From Robertkochia aurantiaca (GTDB lineage: Bacteria; Bacteroidota; Bacteroidia; Flavobacteriales; Flavobacteriaceae), in NCBI RefSeq assembly GCF_020166495.1, contig NZ_JAINZS010000002.1, positions 62,001 through 126,000 of the forward strand: a DNA stretch of 64,000 bases. Reading direction: 5' to 3'. Position numbers and translations under genes: made by a program. This document shows, piece by piece, positions 35,769 to 44,429 of the stretch. Position 1 is the first letter of the stretch. The number at the start of each line of letters is the position of its first letter. The notes beneath the pieces are model-generated. The model made no database searches and was not told where the DNA came from. It saw nothing but the letters and a program-made list of their open reading frames with translations.

Positions 35769-35798
35769 CCAATATACGCATTTTATGCACCCTGCAAA
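35769..35798 (-). promoter_or_regulatory. Candidate promoter for gyrA
   Basis: On the minus strand TTTG (35795-35798) is followed after 18 nt by TATATTGG (35769-35776), one mismatch from TAnnTTTG. The TTTG is itself part of a perfect TACCTTTG (35795-35802) that could be an alternative -7 element. The gyrA ATG is about 39 bp downstream. Confidence 0.4.
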
Positions 35799-35991
35799 GG
35801 TAATGGTTAATAGTTTTTTAATGATTTTATTAACAAAAACACCCGCTTTTTTAGTTGATAAATCGGTTGTCGAATTCTTTGATTTTGGCACTTTTTTTTG
35901 TCTATTAGCTAAAACTACCTTAAATAGGGTATAGTTTTTGTCCCTTAGTAATTGATTTACTATTTTTAAGTTGAAAGAAAGGATATAGTGT

Positions 35992-38547
35992 ATGGATGAC
36001 AATTTTTCACCAAGAGTAAAAGATGTGATCGCCTACAGTAAAGAAGAGGCCCTGAGATTAGGCCATGACTTTATTGGGACGGAACATCTTATGCTTGGAC
36101 TTTTACGAGACGGAAACGGAAAAGCAATAGATATATTAACCGCGTTAAGCATTGATCTGGACCACCTGAGAAGAAAGGTCGAGATTCTGAGCCCCGCCAA
36201 CCCTTCTATGGGTATTACCGGCAATGACAAGAGAAATCTTCACCTGACCCGGCAGGCAGAACGTGCCCTGAAGACTACCTTCCTTGAAGCAAAACTCTTT
36301 CAGAGCAACTCTATCAATACCGCTCACTTATTGCTATGTATACTGAGAAATGAAAATGACCCTACCACCAAGCTTCTCAATAAGCTGAAGGTAGACTACG
36401 ATAACGTCAAGGAACAGTTCAAACTGATGATCACAAGTGAAGACGATTATATAGATTCCCCCACAGCGGAATCATTTTCTGACGAATCGGCAGATTCTGA
36501 CGATCCGAAAGATAATCCCTTCAGCAGTTCATCAGGAAGCACCAAGAGCAATAAAAAATCCAAAACCCCGGTGTTGGACAATTTTGGGCGCGACCTCACA
36601 CAACTGGCAGAGGAAGACAAACTGGATCCCGTTGTCGGTCGTGAAAAAGAGATCGAAAGGGTTTCCCAAATTCTCAGCAGGCGTAAAAAGAACAACCCGC
36701 TTCTCATCGGAGAGCCGGGTGTGGGTAAAAGTGCGATAGCTGAAGGACTGGCTCTGAGAATCGTTAAAAAGAAGGTTTCCAGAATTTTATATAACAAACG
36801 CGTGGTCACCCTTGACCTGGCTTCACTGGTAGCAGGAACCAAATACCGCGGTCAGTTCGAAGAGCGAATGAAAGCTGTGATGAACGAACTTGAAAAGAAT
36901 GATGACATCATACTTTTCATCGATGAGATTCACACCATCGTGGGAGCAGGAGGAGCCACCGGAAGCCTGGATGCCTCCAACATGTTCAAACCCGCCCTGG
37001 CCCGCGGAGAAATTCAATGTATCGGAGCCACAACGCTTGATGAGTACCGTCAGTATATTGAAAAAGACGGCGCCCTGGAAAGAAGGTTTCAGAAAGTGAT
37101 CGTTGAACCCACCACCGTGGAAGAAACGATAGAGATACTCAACAATATCAAAGGGAAATACGAAGATCACCACAATGTATCTTACACCCCTGAAGCGATT
37201 GAAGCCTGTGTGAAACTTACTAACAGGTATCTTACCGATCGTTTCCTGCCAGACAAGGCGATCGATGCCCTTGATGAAGCCGGTTCACGGGTTCATATTA
37301 CCAATATGGACGTTCCAAAGCAGATACTCGAGCTGGAGAAAAAGCTTGAAGAAGTGAAGGAGCTGAAGAACACGGTAGTTAAAAAACAAAAATACGAAGA
37401 GGCAGCCAAACTTCGGGATGATGAGAAGCGGCTTGAAAAAGAACTGCTCACAGCTCAGGAGCGTTGGGAAGAGGAATCTAAAATGCATAAAGAAACGGTA
37501 AACGACGAAAATGTTGCCGATGTCGTTTCTATGATGAGTGGTGTTCCCGTTACCCGAATCGCGAAGGCAGAAAGCTCGAAACTAGCTGAATTACCTCAAC
37601 TGATAAAAGGAAAGGTAATCGGACAGGACGAAGCTGTTGCCAAAGTTGTGAAAGCCATTCAGCGTAACCGTGCCGGACTGAAAGACCCTGATAAACCAAT
37701 CGGGTCATTCATCTTCCTGGGACAGACAGGTGTGGGTAAAACCCAGCTTGCGAAGGTTTTGGCTAAGAAACTTTTCGACTCTGAAGATGCCCTTATCCGG
37801 ATAGACATGAGCGAGTACATGGAGAAATTCGCAGTGTCCAGACTGATAGGTGCGCCTCCGGGTTACGTAGGTTATGAAGAAGGCGGACAGTTAACCGAAA
37901 AGGTTCGCAGAAAGCCCTATTCGGTAATTCTGCTTGATGAGGTTGAAAAGGCCCACCCCGATGTATTCAACATGTTGCTGCAGGTGCTTGATGACGGCTA
38001 TCTGACCGACTCACTGGGAAGGAAGATCGACTTCAGAAACACTATTATCATCATGACTTCGAATATCGGAGCCAGAAAACTGAAAGATTTCGGGCAGGGA
38101 GTTGGTTTTGGTACCACCGCCAAGAAAGCTCAGGCAGACGAACATGCCAAAAGCGTGATCGAAAGTGCCCTGAAAAAGGCATTCGCACCTGAATTCCTGA
38201 ACCGGGTAGACGATGTGGTTGTGTTCAACGTACTCGAAAGGGAGCATATTCACAAGATTATCGATATCGAACTGGAGAAACTCTACAACCGAATCGAAGA
38301 TCTGGGATACCACCTGAAACTTACCGACAAGGCGAAGGATTATATCGCAGAGAAAGGCTTTGATAAGCAATACGGTGCCCGACCGCTCAAAAGGGCGATT
38401 CAGAAGTATATCGAAGATGCCCTCGCTGAAGAGATCATCACTTCGAAACTGTCTGAAGGTGATAACATCGTGATGGACCTGCCGAAAGACGGCGAAGAAC
38501 TTTCGATCGACATCAAAAAAGCAGAAAAGTCAGAAGAAGAATCATAA
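35992..38547 (+). CDS. clpC: ATP-dependent Clp protease ATPase subunit ClpC
   Basis: An 851-residue class I Clp/Hsp100 unfoldase. Clp_N repeats span residues 4-140 (FSPRVKDVIAYSKEEALRLGHDFIGTEHLMLGLLR). An acidic/Ser-rich linker (150-190) is followed by a first AAA domain (Walker A GEPGVGKSA, about 240). A UVR-like middle coiled coil lies at about 445-500, and the second AAA domain has GQTGVGKTQ at about 577. The C-terminal ClpB D2-small domain includes DKQYGARPLKRAIQ. It would unfold substrates for ClpP. The gene is divergent from gyrA and ends at a terminator (38574-38602). Confidence 0.95.
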   Translation: MDDNFSPRVKDVIAYSKEEALRLGHDFIGTEHLMLGLLRDGNGKAIDILTALSIDLDHLRRKVEILSPANPSMGITGNDKRNLHLTRQAERALKTTFLEAKLFQSNSINTAHLLLCILRNENDPTTKLLNKLKVDYDNVKEQFKLMITSEDDYIDSPTAESFSDESADSDDPKDNPFSSSSGSTKSNKKSKTPVLDNFGRDLTQLAEEDKLDPVVGREKEIERVSQILSRRKKNNPLLIGEPGVGKSAIAEGLALRIVKKKVSRILYNKRVVTLDLASLVAGTKYRGQFEERMKAVMNELEKNDDIILFIDEIHTIVGAGGATGSLDASNMFKPALARGEIQCIGATTLDEYRQYIEKDGALERRFQKVIVEPTTVEETIEILNNIKGKYEDHHNVSYTPEAIEACVKLTNRYLTDRFLPDKAIDALDEAGSRVHITNMDVPKQILELEKKLEEVKELKNTVVKKQKYEEAAKLRDDEKRLEKELLTAQERWEEESKMHKETVNDENVADVVSMMSGVPVTRIAKAESSKLAELPQLIKGKVIGQDEAVAKVVKAIQRNRAGLKDPDKPIGSFIFLGQTGVGKTQLAKVLAKKLFDSEDALIRIDMSEYMEKFAVSRLIGAPPGYVGYEEGGQLTEKVRRKPYSVILLDEVEKAHPDVFNMLLQVLDDGYLTDSLGRKIDFRNTIIIMTSNIGARKLKDFGQGVGFGTTAKKAQADEHAKSVIESALKKAFAPEFLNRVDDVVVFNVLEREHIHKIIDIELEKLYNRIEDLGYHLKLTDKAKDYIAEKGFDKQYGARPLKRAIQKYIEDALAEEIITSKLSEGDNIVMDLPKDGEELSIDIKKAEKSEEES

Positions 38548-38573
38548 TGATTTTTTAAAGTAAATAGAAAATT

Positions 38574-38602
38574 AAGCGCGACCCCTGGGTTGCGCTTTGT
38601 TT
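38574..38602 (+). terminator. Terminator after clpC
   Basis: The stem AAGCGCGACCC/GGGTTGCGCTT, with one G-T pair and a CT loop (38574-38597), is followed by TGTTTTT. Confidence 0.85.
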
Positions 38603-38654
38603 TTATATGCTAACGGAAAAAAAACTTAGTAACTTAGCACGAGAAAATAAGAAT

Positions 38655-40046
38655 ATGTCAGATAAGATCATCATAGGAAGCGAAGAGTGGGTAGCTTTAC
38701 CTCAGTTAAAAATACCTGCGATCAAAGTAAGGGTCGACAGTGGAGCAAAAACTTCGGCATTGCATGCCGTAAACATCATCCCTTTTCAGAGAAACAATGA
38801 AACATGGGTCTCCTTTGACGTGTACCCCATACAGAACAATGGAAAAAAGAAGATGTCTTGTGAGGCTTATGTGATCGACAGAAGGGTAATTAAAAGCTCT
38901 ACGGGTAACCGGGAAAATCGCTATATCATTCGTACTAATGTCTCTATCGGAGGTGAAAGCTGGGATATAGAGGTATCTCTCACCAACCGTGATTCGATGG
39001 GTTACCGCATGCTATTCGGAAGGGAAGCCATGAAAGGCAGAATGCTGGTCGATCCGGAAAACAGTTTTATGCAGGGAGATCTCGATGAGGAAGAACTGAA
39101 TAAGAAGTATAAAGAAAATATATCACATAAGAACGGATTGAAGATCGGGGTACTCGCCAGTAATCCGGACCTGTACAGCAACCGAAGGATCATCGAAGCC
39201 GGAGAAATACTCGGTCACGAGATGGAATTTTTCAATATTCGTCAGTGCTACATGAAGCTCGATGCAGATTCTCCCGAGATCCATTACAGAGGGGGAAAGA
39301 TTCTGAATGACCTCGATGCGGTTATACCTCGTATCAGGCCCAGCATGACCTACTATGGCTGCTCTTTGCTGAAGCTTTTCGAATCGATGAACATCTTTTG
39401 TCTGAACACTTCTACTTCTATCTCTCAATCCAGAGATAAACTTTATTCCCTCCAGTTATTGCTCAGCAACGGGATCAATATTCCCACAACGGGATTCGCC
39501 AATTCTCCCCTCGACACGGGGGATCTGATCAAAATGGTGGGCGGTTCACCCCTTATCATTAAGTTGCTTGAAGGTACTCAGGGCAAAGGAGTCGTTCTGG
39601 CTGAAACGAAAAAAGCAGCAGAGAGTGTAATCAATGCATTTAAAAGCCTTAATGCCAACATACTGGTACAGGAATTTATCAAAGAGGCCAATGGAAAAGA
39701 TCTGAGGGTCTTTGTGATCGACGGGAAAGTAGTAGCTGCCATGCAGCGGGAAGCTCCTCCGGGAGAATTCAGAGCCAATATACACCTTGGAGGCAGCGGA
39801 TCTTTGGTTCGCCTTACGGCAGAAGAAAAGCGCATTGCGATCAAGGCAAGTAAAGCCATGGGGCTGCAGGTTGCCGGTGTAGATATAATTCGATCTTCAA
39901 AGGGGCCGCTTTTACTCGAAGTAAACTCCTCTCCGGGTCTTGAAGGTATTGAAACCGCTACCGAAAAAGACATCGCAGAGCTTATGATTAAAGCTGTGGA
40001 AAAGAAGCTTAACTGGACTCCAGAACCCGCTGAACCAGCAAATTAG
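38655..40046 (+). CDS. RimB-RimK fusion: ATP-dependent zinc protease plus glutamate ligase
   Basis: A 463-residue fusion starting [12 protein letters not shown]; the frame is open upstream to 38607. Residues 5-140 are the RimB/retropepsin-like domain, with the aspartic motif DSGAKTSAL (Asp28) and [10 protein letters not shown]. Residues 170-455 are a RimK-type ATP-grasp ligase: [29 protein letters not shown], and the C-terminal metal and base motifs [29 protein letters not shown]. coli RimK adds glutamates to ribosomal protein S6 and RimB trims them; here both would lie in one chain. Two small related genes of unknown role follow downstream on the same strand. Confidence 0.9.
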   Translation: MSDKIIIGSEEWVALPQLKIPAIKVRVDSGAKTSALHAVNIIPFQRNNETWVSFDVYPIQNNGKKKMSCEAYVIDRRVIKSSTGNRENRYIIRTNVSIGGESWDIEVSLTNRDSMGYRMLFGREAMKGRMLVDPENSFMQGDLDEEELNKKYKENISHKNGLKIGVLASNPDLYSNRRIIEAGEILGHEMEFFNIRQCYMKLDADSPEIHYRGGKILNDLDAVIPRIRPSMTYYGCSLLKLFESMNIFCLNTSTSISQSRDKLYSLQLLLSNGINIPTTGFANSPLDTGDLIKMVGGSPLIIKLLEGTQGKGVVLAETKKAAESVINAFKSLNANILVQEFIKEANGKDLRVFVIDGKVVAAMQREAPPGEFRANIHLGGSGSLVRLTAEEKRIAIKASKAMGLQVAGVDIIRSSKGPLLLEVNSSPGLEGIETATEKDIAELMIKAVEKKLNWTPEPAEPAN

Positions 40047-40092
40047 AAGGTCACAGCTTGTTATTACTGTTTTTTAACCGTATGTTTATTTC

Positions 40093-40485
40093 ATGACAAT
40101 GAAAGTCCCCCAGACCGAATTGATCAAAACGCATCGCCTTGAAATAGGCACGTTTCATATCTACCCCCGTCATGTCATTGGCATACTGGATGAGGGGGTA
40201 GATATCAATTTGGAGAATTTTCATCAGCTGATTGCCCTGGCTGAAATGCATTTTGAATTTAAGAAGTTCAGCTATATTTCCTTCAGAACGAACTCATATT
40301 CACTGGACCCCACACTATATGGCTACCTGGAACATCTTGAAAACCTGAAGGGAATTGCTATCGTTTCTCACAGGGAAAGAGATCATCACAGCTATAAGGT
40401 GGAGAAATATTTTTGTAAGAAAAGAATGAAGATCTTTCGTGATCTTAACCATGCAGTGACCTGGGCCAACAGCATAATCGATTAA
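40093..40485 (+). CDS. Small cytoplasmic protein, paralogue 1 of a tandem pair
   Basis: A 130-residue protein with no signal peptide or membrane segment. A start at 40099 (second ATG) is also possible. It aligns with the protein at 40564-40959: LEIGTFHIYPRHVIGILDEGVDINLENFHQLIAL matches GFGKLILRPYAVIAEIYEGSIIEEQQAFTICQV, and YISFRTNSYSLDPTLYGYL matches YISNRLYSYSFNPILYKST. The alpha/beta pattern resembles SpoIIAA-like/STAS proteins, but that is weak. It lies 46 bp after the RimB-RimK gene. Confidence 0.7.
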   Translation: MTMKVPQTELIKTHRLEIGTFHIYPRHVIGILDEGVDINLENFHQLIALAEMHFEFKKFSYISFRTNSYSLDPTLYGYLEHLENLKGIAIVSHRERDHHSYKVEKYFCKKRMKIFRDLNHAVTWANSIID

Positions 40486-40563
40486 AATTATCCTTCTACC
40501 GAAACTTTTTAGTTTACAATTAATTAACGTTCATATTTGCCCCCGAAACACCTACTAGGCACT

Positions 40564-40959
40564 ATGGAACAAATTGTTGAACTTGGTTTTGGAAAGCTTA
40601 TCCTGCGACCTTATGCAGTTATAGCAGAAATTTATGAAGGCTCTATCATTGAAGAACAACAGGCTTTCACTATTTGTCAGGTGCTTAACGAATTTTATCA
40701 GGGAGAACCTTACTGCTATATTTCCAACCGTTTATACTCTTATTCTTTCAACCCGATCCTTTATAAGTCTACCATCAATAAATTAGACAACCTTGTAGGC
40801 TTTTCTGTAGTGAGCTCTTCTCCTGCTAGAGGCATGATCCGTTCGATCGAAAAGATGTTTATCAACAAAAAAATCACGTATTACGACACCCTTGATGAAG
40901 CCTTGGAATGGGCTAAAGAAAAAACAGCCGGAAAAAAGGCCGTCAATCATTCAGCATAG
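40564..40959 (+). CDS. Small cytoplasmic protein, paralogue 2 of a tandem pair
   Basis: About 131 residues, starting MEQIVELGFGK; the frame is open upstream to 40537. It is a sister of the 40093 protein over most of its length (shared YISNRLYSYSFNP pattern, LVGFSVVSSSPARGMIRSIEKMF against IAIVSHRERDHHSYKVEKYF). A weakly STAS/SpoIIAA-like fold is possible. Its 3' end overlaps the 3' end of the histidine ammonia-lyase gene on the other strand by 17 bp. The function is not known. Confidence 0.72.
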   Translation: MEQIVELGFGKLILRPYAVIAEIYEGSIIEEQQAFTICQVLNEFYQGEPYCYISNRLYSYSFNPILYKSTINKLDNLVGFSVVSSSPARGMIRSIEKMFINKKITYYDTLDEALEWAKEKTAGKKAVNHSA

Positions 40960-42466
40960 CACTGTCGACAGGCATTTCTTCTAAAAACTGCCTGCTACGC
41001 ATGATGTCATCATGGAAAATACGGTCATGATCAACAAAAGGCACTACTTTCACGTATTTCTCATAAATATTTTCAAGTCTATCTGAGGTTCTCAGAGGCC
41101 TTCTGAAATGAAGGGCCTGGGCAGCATTAAACAACTCGATAGCCAGTACGGTCTTTGTATTCTCCACTACCTTGTAAAGTTTCGTTGCAGCATTGGCACC
41201 CATACTCACATGATCTTCCTGCCCGTTAGAAGAGACAATACTGTCTACACTCGCAGGAGATGCCAGCTGTTTATTCTGGCTAACGATACCTGCGGCAGTA
41301 TACTGCGGGATCATCAATCCCGAGTGTAATCCGGGGTCATTTATTAGAAAGGCAGGCAAACCGCGCTGACCACTTATCAACTGATAGGTACGACGTTCTG
41401 AAATACTGGACCATTCACTCAGAGCCATAGCCAGGTAATCGAGTGCCAGGGCTAGTGGCTGACCATGGAAATTTCCTCCGGAAAGCACTTCATCTTCTTC
41501 CACGAATACATTCGGATTATCGGTAACACCGTTTATCTCGGTTCTGAAAACCGATCTGACATGAGCCAGAACCCCCTTGCTTGCACCGTGAACCTGCGGC
41601 ATACACCGAAAAGAGTAAGGGTCCTGAACATGATTCTTAGGCTGCTGATTCAGTTCGCTGCCTTCCAGGAAGGATAAAATTCGCTTTGCAGTCAAAATTT
41701 GTCCCCTGTGCGGTCTTACCTTGTGAATCAATTCATGGAACGGCTCCGACAACCCGTTAAATGCTTCAAGTGAGATTGCTCCTATAAGATCTGCCTGGTA
41801 AGAGATTCTGTAAGCCTCCAACATACACCAGACTCCATAGGCGCTCATGAACTGGGTTCCATTAAGAAGGGCAAGTCCTTCTTTCGATCTTAACGATACC
41901 GGTTTCCATCCCAGCTTTTGATATGCTTCCGTAGTTTTTTTCCTTTCGCCTTCAAAATAGACCTCTCCCCTGCCTAACAAAGGCAGAGCGAGATGAGCCA
42001 GAGGCGCAAGATCCCCGGAAGCACCCAAGGAGCCCTGGGTATATACCACCGGTAAAACATTATGGTTATATAATTCGATAAGCCTTTCGACCGTTGAAAG
42101 TTGCACGCCACTGTAACCATAACTCAAGGACTGTATCTTTAGCAGCAACATCAGTTTGACAATCGGAGCAGGCACCAGATCACCGGTTCCACTTGCATGA
42201 GACATAACTAAGTTCTCCTGCAAAGCACTTAAATGTTCGCCGGCGATCTTGATATTACAAAGCGAACCAAATCCGGTATTGATACCATAGATGGGGCGTG
42301 GAACCTCTTCGATCTTACGGTCCAGATAATTACGACAGGCGATGATCTTTTCCCTTGCATTATGAGATAACCGAAGCTTCTTATTGTCTTCCAGTATACC
42401 TCTGATCTGTTCCAGGTCGATCTCTTCTGAGGAGATCTCATAAGTCAGTTCCTTATTATCACCCAT
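40943..42466 (-). CDS. hutH: Histidine ammonia-lyase
   Basis: A 507-residue lyase that removes ammonia from L-His to give urocanate. The MIO prosthetic group forms from Ala149-Ser150-Gly151 in QGSLGASGDLAPLAHLAL. INTGFGSL and the Tyr/Phe-rich active-site lid (PRPIYGINTGFGSL, about residues 57-70) are typical of HutH. No other hut gene is next to it, so a tyrosine or other aromatic ammonia-lyase cannot be fully excluded, but the His-specific pattern is the better fit. It converges with the 40564 gene with a 17-bp overlap. Confidence 0.85.
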   Translation of the reverse strand: MGDNKELTYEISSEEIDLEQIRGILEDNKKLRLSHNAREKIIACRNYLDRKIEEVPRPIYGINTGFGSLCNIKIAGEHLSALQENLVMSHASGTGDLVPAPIVKLMLLLKIQSLSYGYSGVQLSTVERLIELYNHNVLPVVYTQGSLGASGDLAPLAHLALPLLGRGEVYFEGERKKTTEAYQKLGWKPVSLRSKEGLALLNGTQFMSAYGVWCMLEAYRISYQADLIGAISLEAFNGLSEPFHELIHKVRPHRGQILTAKRILSFLEGSELNQQPKNHVQDPYSFRCMPQVHGASKGVLAHVRSVFRTEINGVTDNPNVFVEEDEVLSGGNFHGQPLALALDYLAMALSEWSSISERRTYQLISGQRGLPAFLINDPGLHSGLMIPQYTAAGIVSQNKQLASPASVDSIVSSNGQEDHVSMGANAATKLYKVVENTKTVLAIELFNAAQALHFRRPLRTSDRLENIYEKYVKVVPFVDHDRIFHDDIMRSRQFLEEMPVDSAMLND

Positions 42467-42606
42467 ATTGGTTGTTTTTTTAGGTCGTTATCAGGTGAGG
42501 GCTCACCAAAAATGATGGCAAAATTACTAATTATGTATAGAATGCACACGGTAGCTGAATATTAAAAACATATCAGAACCCTTGTTGCTGTGAACTGCTC
42601 AGTCAA

Positions 42607-44118
42607 TTACAAGGGAGACTTTAATTTTTTATATGCCGCGCCCAGGCATGCGATAATATCTGTTGCAATCATCGCTTGTTCTCCGTGTTTTTCCTTTGCC
42701 AGGTCACCGGCAAGACCATGGAGGTATACGCCTGCAGTTGCCGCATCGAAAGCAGGAAGCCCCTGCGAGATCAGGGCGCAAATGACCCCTGTTAAAACAT
42801 CTCCGCTTCCCCCGGTCGCCATCCCGGCATTTCCTATGATGTTAAAACGGGAGCGTTGTCCGTCGGTGATCAGGGTATAGGCTCCTTTGACGACTAAGAT
42901 CAACGAATGGGTAAGACAATAGGTTTTGACCTTAGCCAGTTTATCAAAATCATCTTTCCACTCTCCTATCAAGCGCTTCAATTCCCCCGGATGTGGCGTA
43001 AGTACTGAGCCTTTTGGCAGCAGATTTATCATCGAATTGTTTTCAGCAAGAAGATTCAACGCATCAGCATCAAGCACCATAGGCTTTGAATGATTTTCAA
43101 GAAAATTCCTGAAAGCACCTAGCGTAGCTTTATCTGTCCCCATCCCCGGTCCCATTCCGATTATAGTGGGATGCATATTGAAATCGATGTTCGTGATCTT
43201 TTCAGCGTGATCATCGAAAATTGCCATGGCTTCCGGAAGGGCGGTTTGAACTATGGAGTTACCCGCAGAAGGCACAAAAAGACTCACCAGTCCGCTACCG
43301 GCTCTCAAAGCCGCCTTCCCGCTCATGACCACCGCGCCCATTTTTCCCAAACTACCACCCACCAGTAAAACATGACCGTAATCCCCCTTATGACTAAAAT
43401 GATCACGCTCTTTAATCATTCCGGAAACTTCATTATGCCCGGTAAGCCGATAAACGACTGGCTGATTCTCAATAAAATCCCGGTCAAGACCAATATCGAG
43501 TACGGTCCATTTACCAGCAAAATCGCCGGTTTGGGGAAGAAGAAATACCAGTTTTGCTACCTGGAAACTCAAGGTATGATCAGCATGAAAGATGAACTCT
43601 CCCGATTCCGGAACGCGATCCATATATAGTCCTGAAGGAATATCGATAGCAACCTTGACACCCTGAGTATCATTGATCCTTTTAAAAAGCTTTGCTATCC
43701 AATCTGCCGGCGGACGGTTTAATCCGGTTCCGAAAACAGCATCGATAAAAAGAGATCCGGAGGGCCAGTCAGGTATCGCTTTATCGGGAGTGAGCTCAGT
43801 GACCCCTCCTCCTGAAGATTTAAACCTTTCAAGATTGATCTTAAAATCTTCAGATCTTTTATCGCTATATGCAACGATCCACACATGAGGCTCCAGCCCC
43901 ATCTCCAGCATATAACGCCCGACCACAAGGCCGTCTCCCCCGTTATTACCCGTTCCCGTGATAATATGAACTGGTCTTTCACCAAGGTCCGTATGGATTT
44001 TGAGCCATTCAAATATTCGTCGACCGGCCCTTTCCATCAATTCGGTGGAAGAAATATCCTGCCTTTCGATTGTCAATCTATCAGCTTCACGTATTTGTTC
44101 TCTGCTAAATATCTTCAT
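42607..44118 (-). CDS. nnr: Bifunctional NAD(P)HX epimerase/dehydratase
   Basis: A 503-residue repair enzyme. The N-terminal YjeF_N epimerase domain (to about residue 215) has ITGTGNNGGDGLVVGRYM and DAVFGTGLNRPP. The C-terminal ADP-dependent dehydratase domain (about 230-495) has GHVLLVGGSLGKMGAVVMSGKAALR, VLTPHPGEL and GNAGMATGGSGDVLTGVI. Together they restore hydrated NADH and NADPH. It starts about 100 bp from the thr operon leader and reads away from it. Confidence 0.95.
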   Translation of the reverse strand: MKIFSREQIREADRLTIERQDISSTELMERAGRRIFEWLKIHTDLGERPVHIITGTGNNGGDGLVVGRYMLEMGLEPHVWIVAYSDKRSEDFKINLERFKSSGGGVTELTPDKAIPDWPSGSLFIDAVFGTGLNRPPADWIAKLFKRINDTQGVKVAIDIPSGLYMDRVPESGEFIFHADHTLSFQVAKLVFLLPQTGDFAGKWTVLDIGLDRDFIENQPVVYRLTGHNEVSGMIKERDHFSHKGDYGHVLLVGGSLGKMGAVVMSGKAALRAGSGLVSLFVPSAGNSIVQTALPEAMAIFDDHAEKITNIDFNMHPTIIGMGPGMGTDKATLGAFRNFLENHSKPMVLDADALNLLAENNSMINLLPKGSVLTPHPGELKRLIGEWKDDFDKLAKVKTYCLTHSLILVVKGAYTLITDGQRSRFNIIGNAGMATGGSGDVLTGVICALISQGLPAFDAATAGVYLHGLAGDLAKEKHGEQAMIATDIIACLGAAYKKLKSPL

Positions 44119-44170
44119 TCATCAATATTTTAAGCATAAAATTATCAAATCCCTATTTTTCTTCTTTAAG

Positions 44171-44201
44171 TTTGATGAAGTCATTAATTCCTTTACATTT
44201 G
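44171..44201 (+). promoter_or_regulatory. Promoter of the threonine operon
   Basis: TTTG (44171-44174) is followed after 19 nt by TACATTTG (44194-44201), an exact Bacteroidota -33/-7 pair. The predicted start of transcription near 44208 is 12 nt upstream of the leader ATG at 44220. Confidence 0.8.
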
Positions 44202-44219
44202 ACCTAACGTTATTCTACA

Positions 44220-44336
44220 ATGAACAGCAGCATGATAAAAAGACCGGTCAATACCGCTTCCCTGAAGGGGGAAGTTGCCATATTTATGGTCATAACTGCT
44301 GTTTTCACCATTATCATTACCACCATTACCCCGTAA
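44220..44336 (+). CDS. thrL: Thr/Ile-rich leader peptide of the threonine operon
   Basis: A 38-codon ORF beginning MNSSMIKRPVNTASL and ending FTIIITTITP, stop TAA at 44334-44336. Its end is packed with Thr and Ile codons (of the last ten codons, four are Thr and four Ile), as in the E. coli thr leader, which stalls ribosomes when threonyl- or isoleucyl-tRNA is short. It follows a good promoter (44171-44201) and is 93 bp upstream of thrA. Its stop codon lies in the loop of a short GC hairpin. In-frame internal ATGs at 44232 and 44286 are alternatives. The symbol is used by analogy of role; sequence homology to E. coli is not claimed. Confidence 0.8.
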   Translation: MNSSMIKRPVNTASLKGEVAIFMVITAVFTIIITTITP

Positions 44337-44345
44337 GGGGTTTTC
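44328..44345 (+). promoter_or_regulatory. Candidate attenuator hairpin of the threonine operon
   Basis: ACCCC-GTAA-GGGGT (44328-44341) is followed by TTT. The 5' arm overlaps the last codons of the leader. An earlier GGGG run (44267-44270, inside the hairpin CTTCCC/GGGAAG at 44257-44274) could pair with the CCCC instead. A further perfect stem ATACGTT/AACGTAT lies at 44369-44387. The stem is short, so the mechanism is a proposal. Confidence 0.55.
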
Positions 44346-44429
44346 ATTGATATATCACCTGCCGCTATATACGTTTATTGAACGTATCAAAATGCTATTT
44401 ATCTCATTAACCTCACCAATACATTACCA

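Noticed and set aside
44000-44350. A 116-codon plus-strand frame covering the thr leader region
   Set aside because: It begins inside nnr in antisense and its end is a His-rich misreading of the Thr/Ile-rich leader in another frame; the 44220-44336 frame fits the promoter and operon far better.
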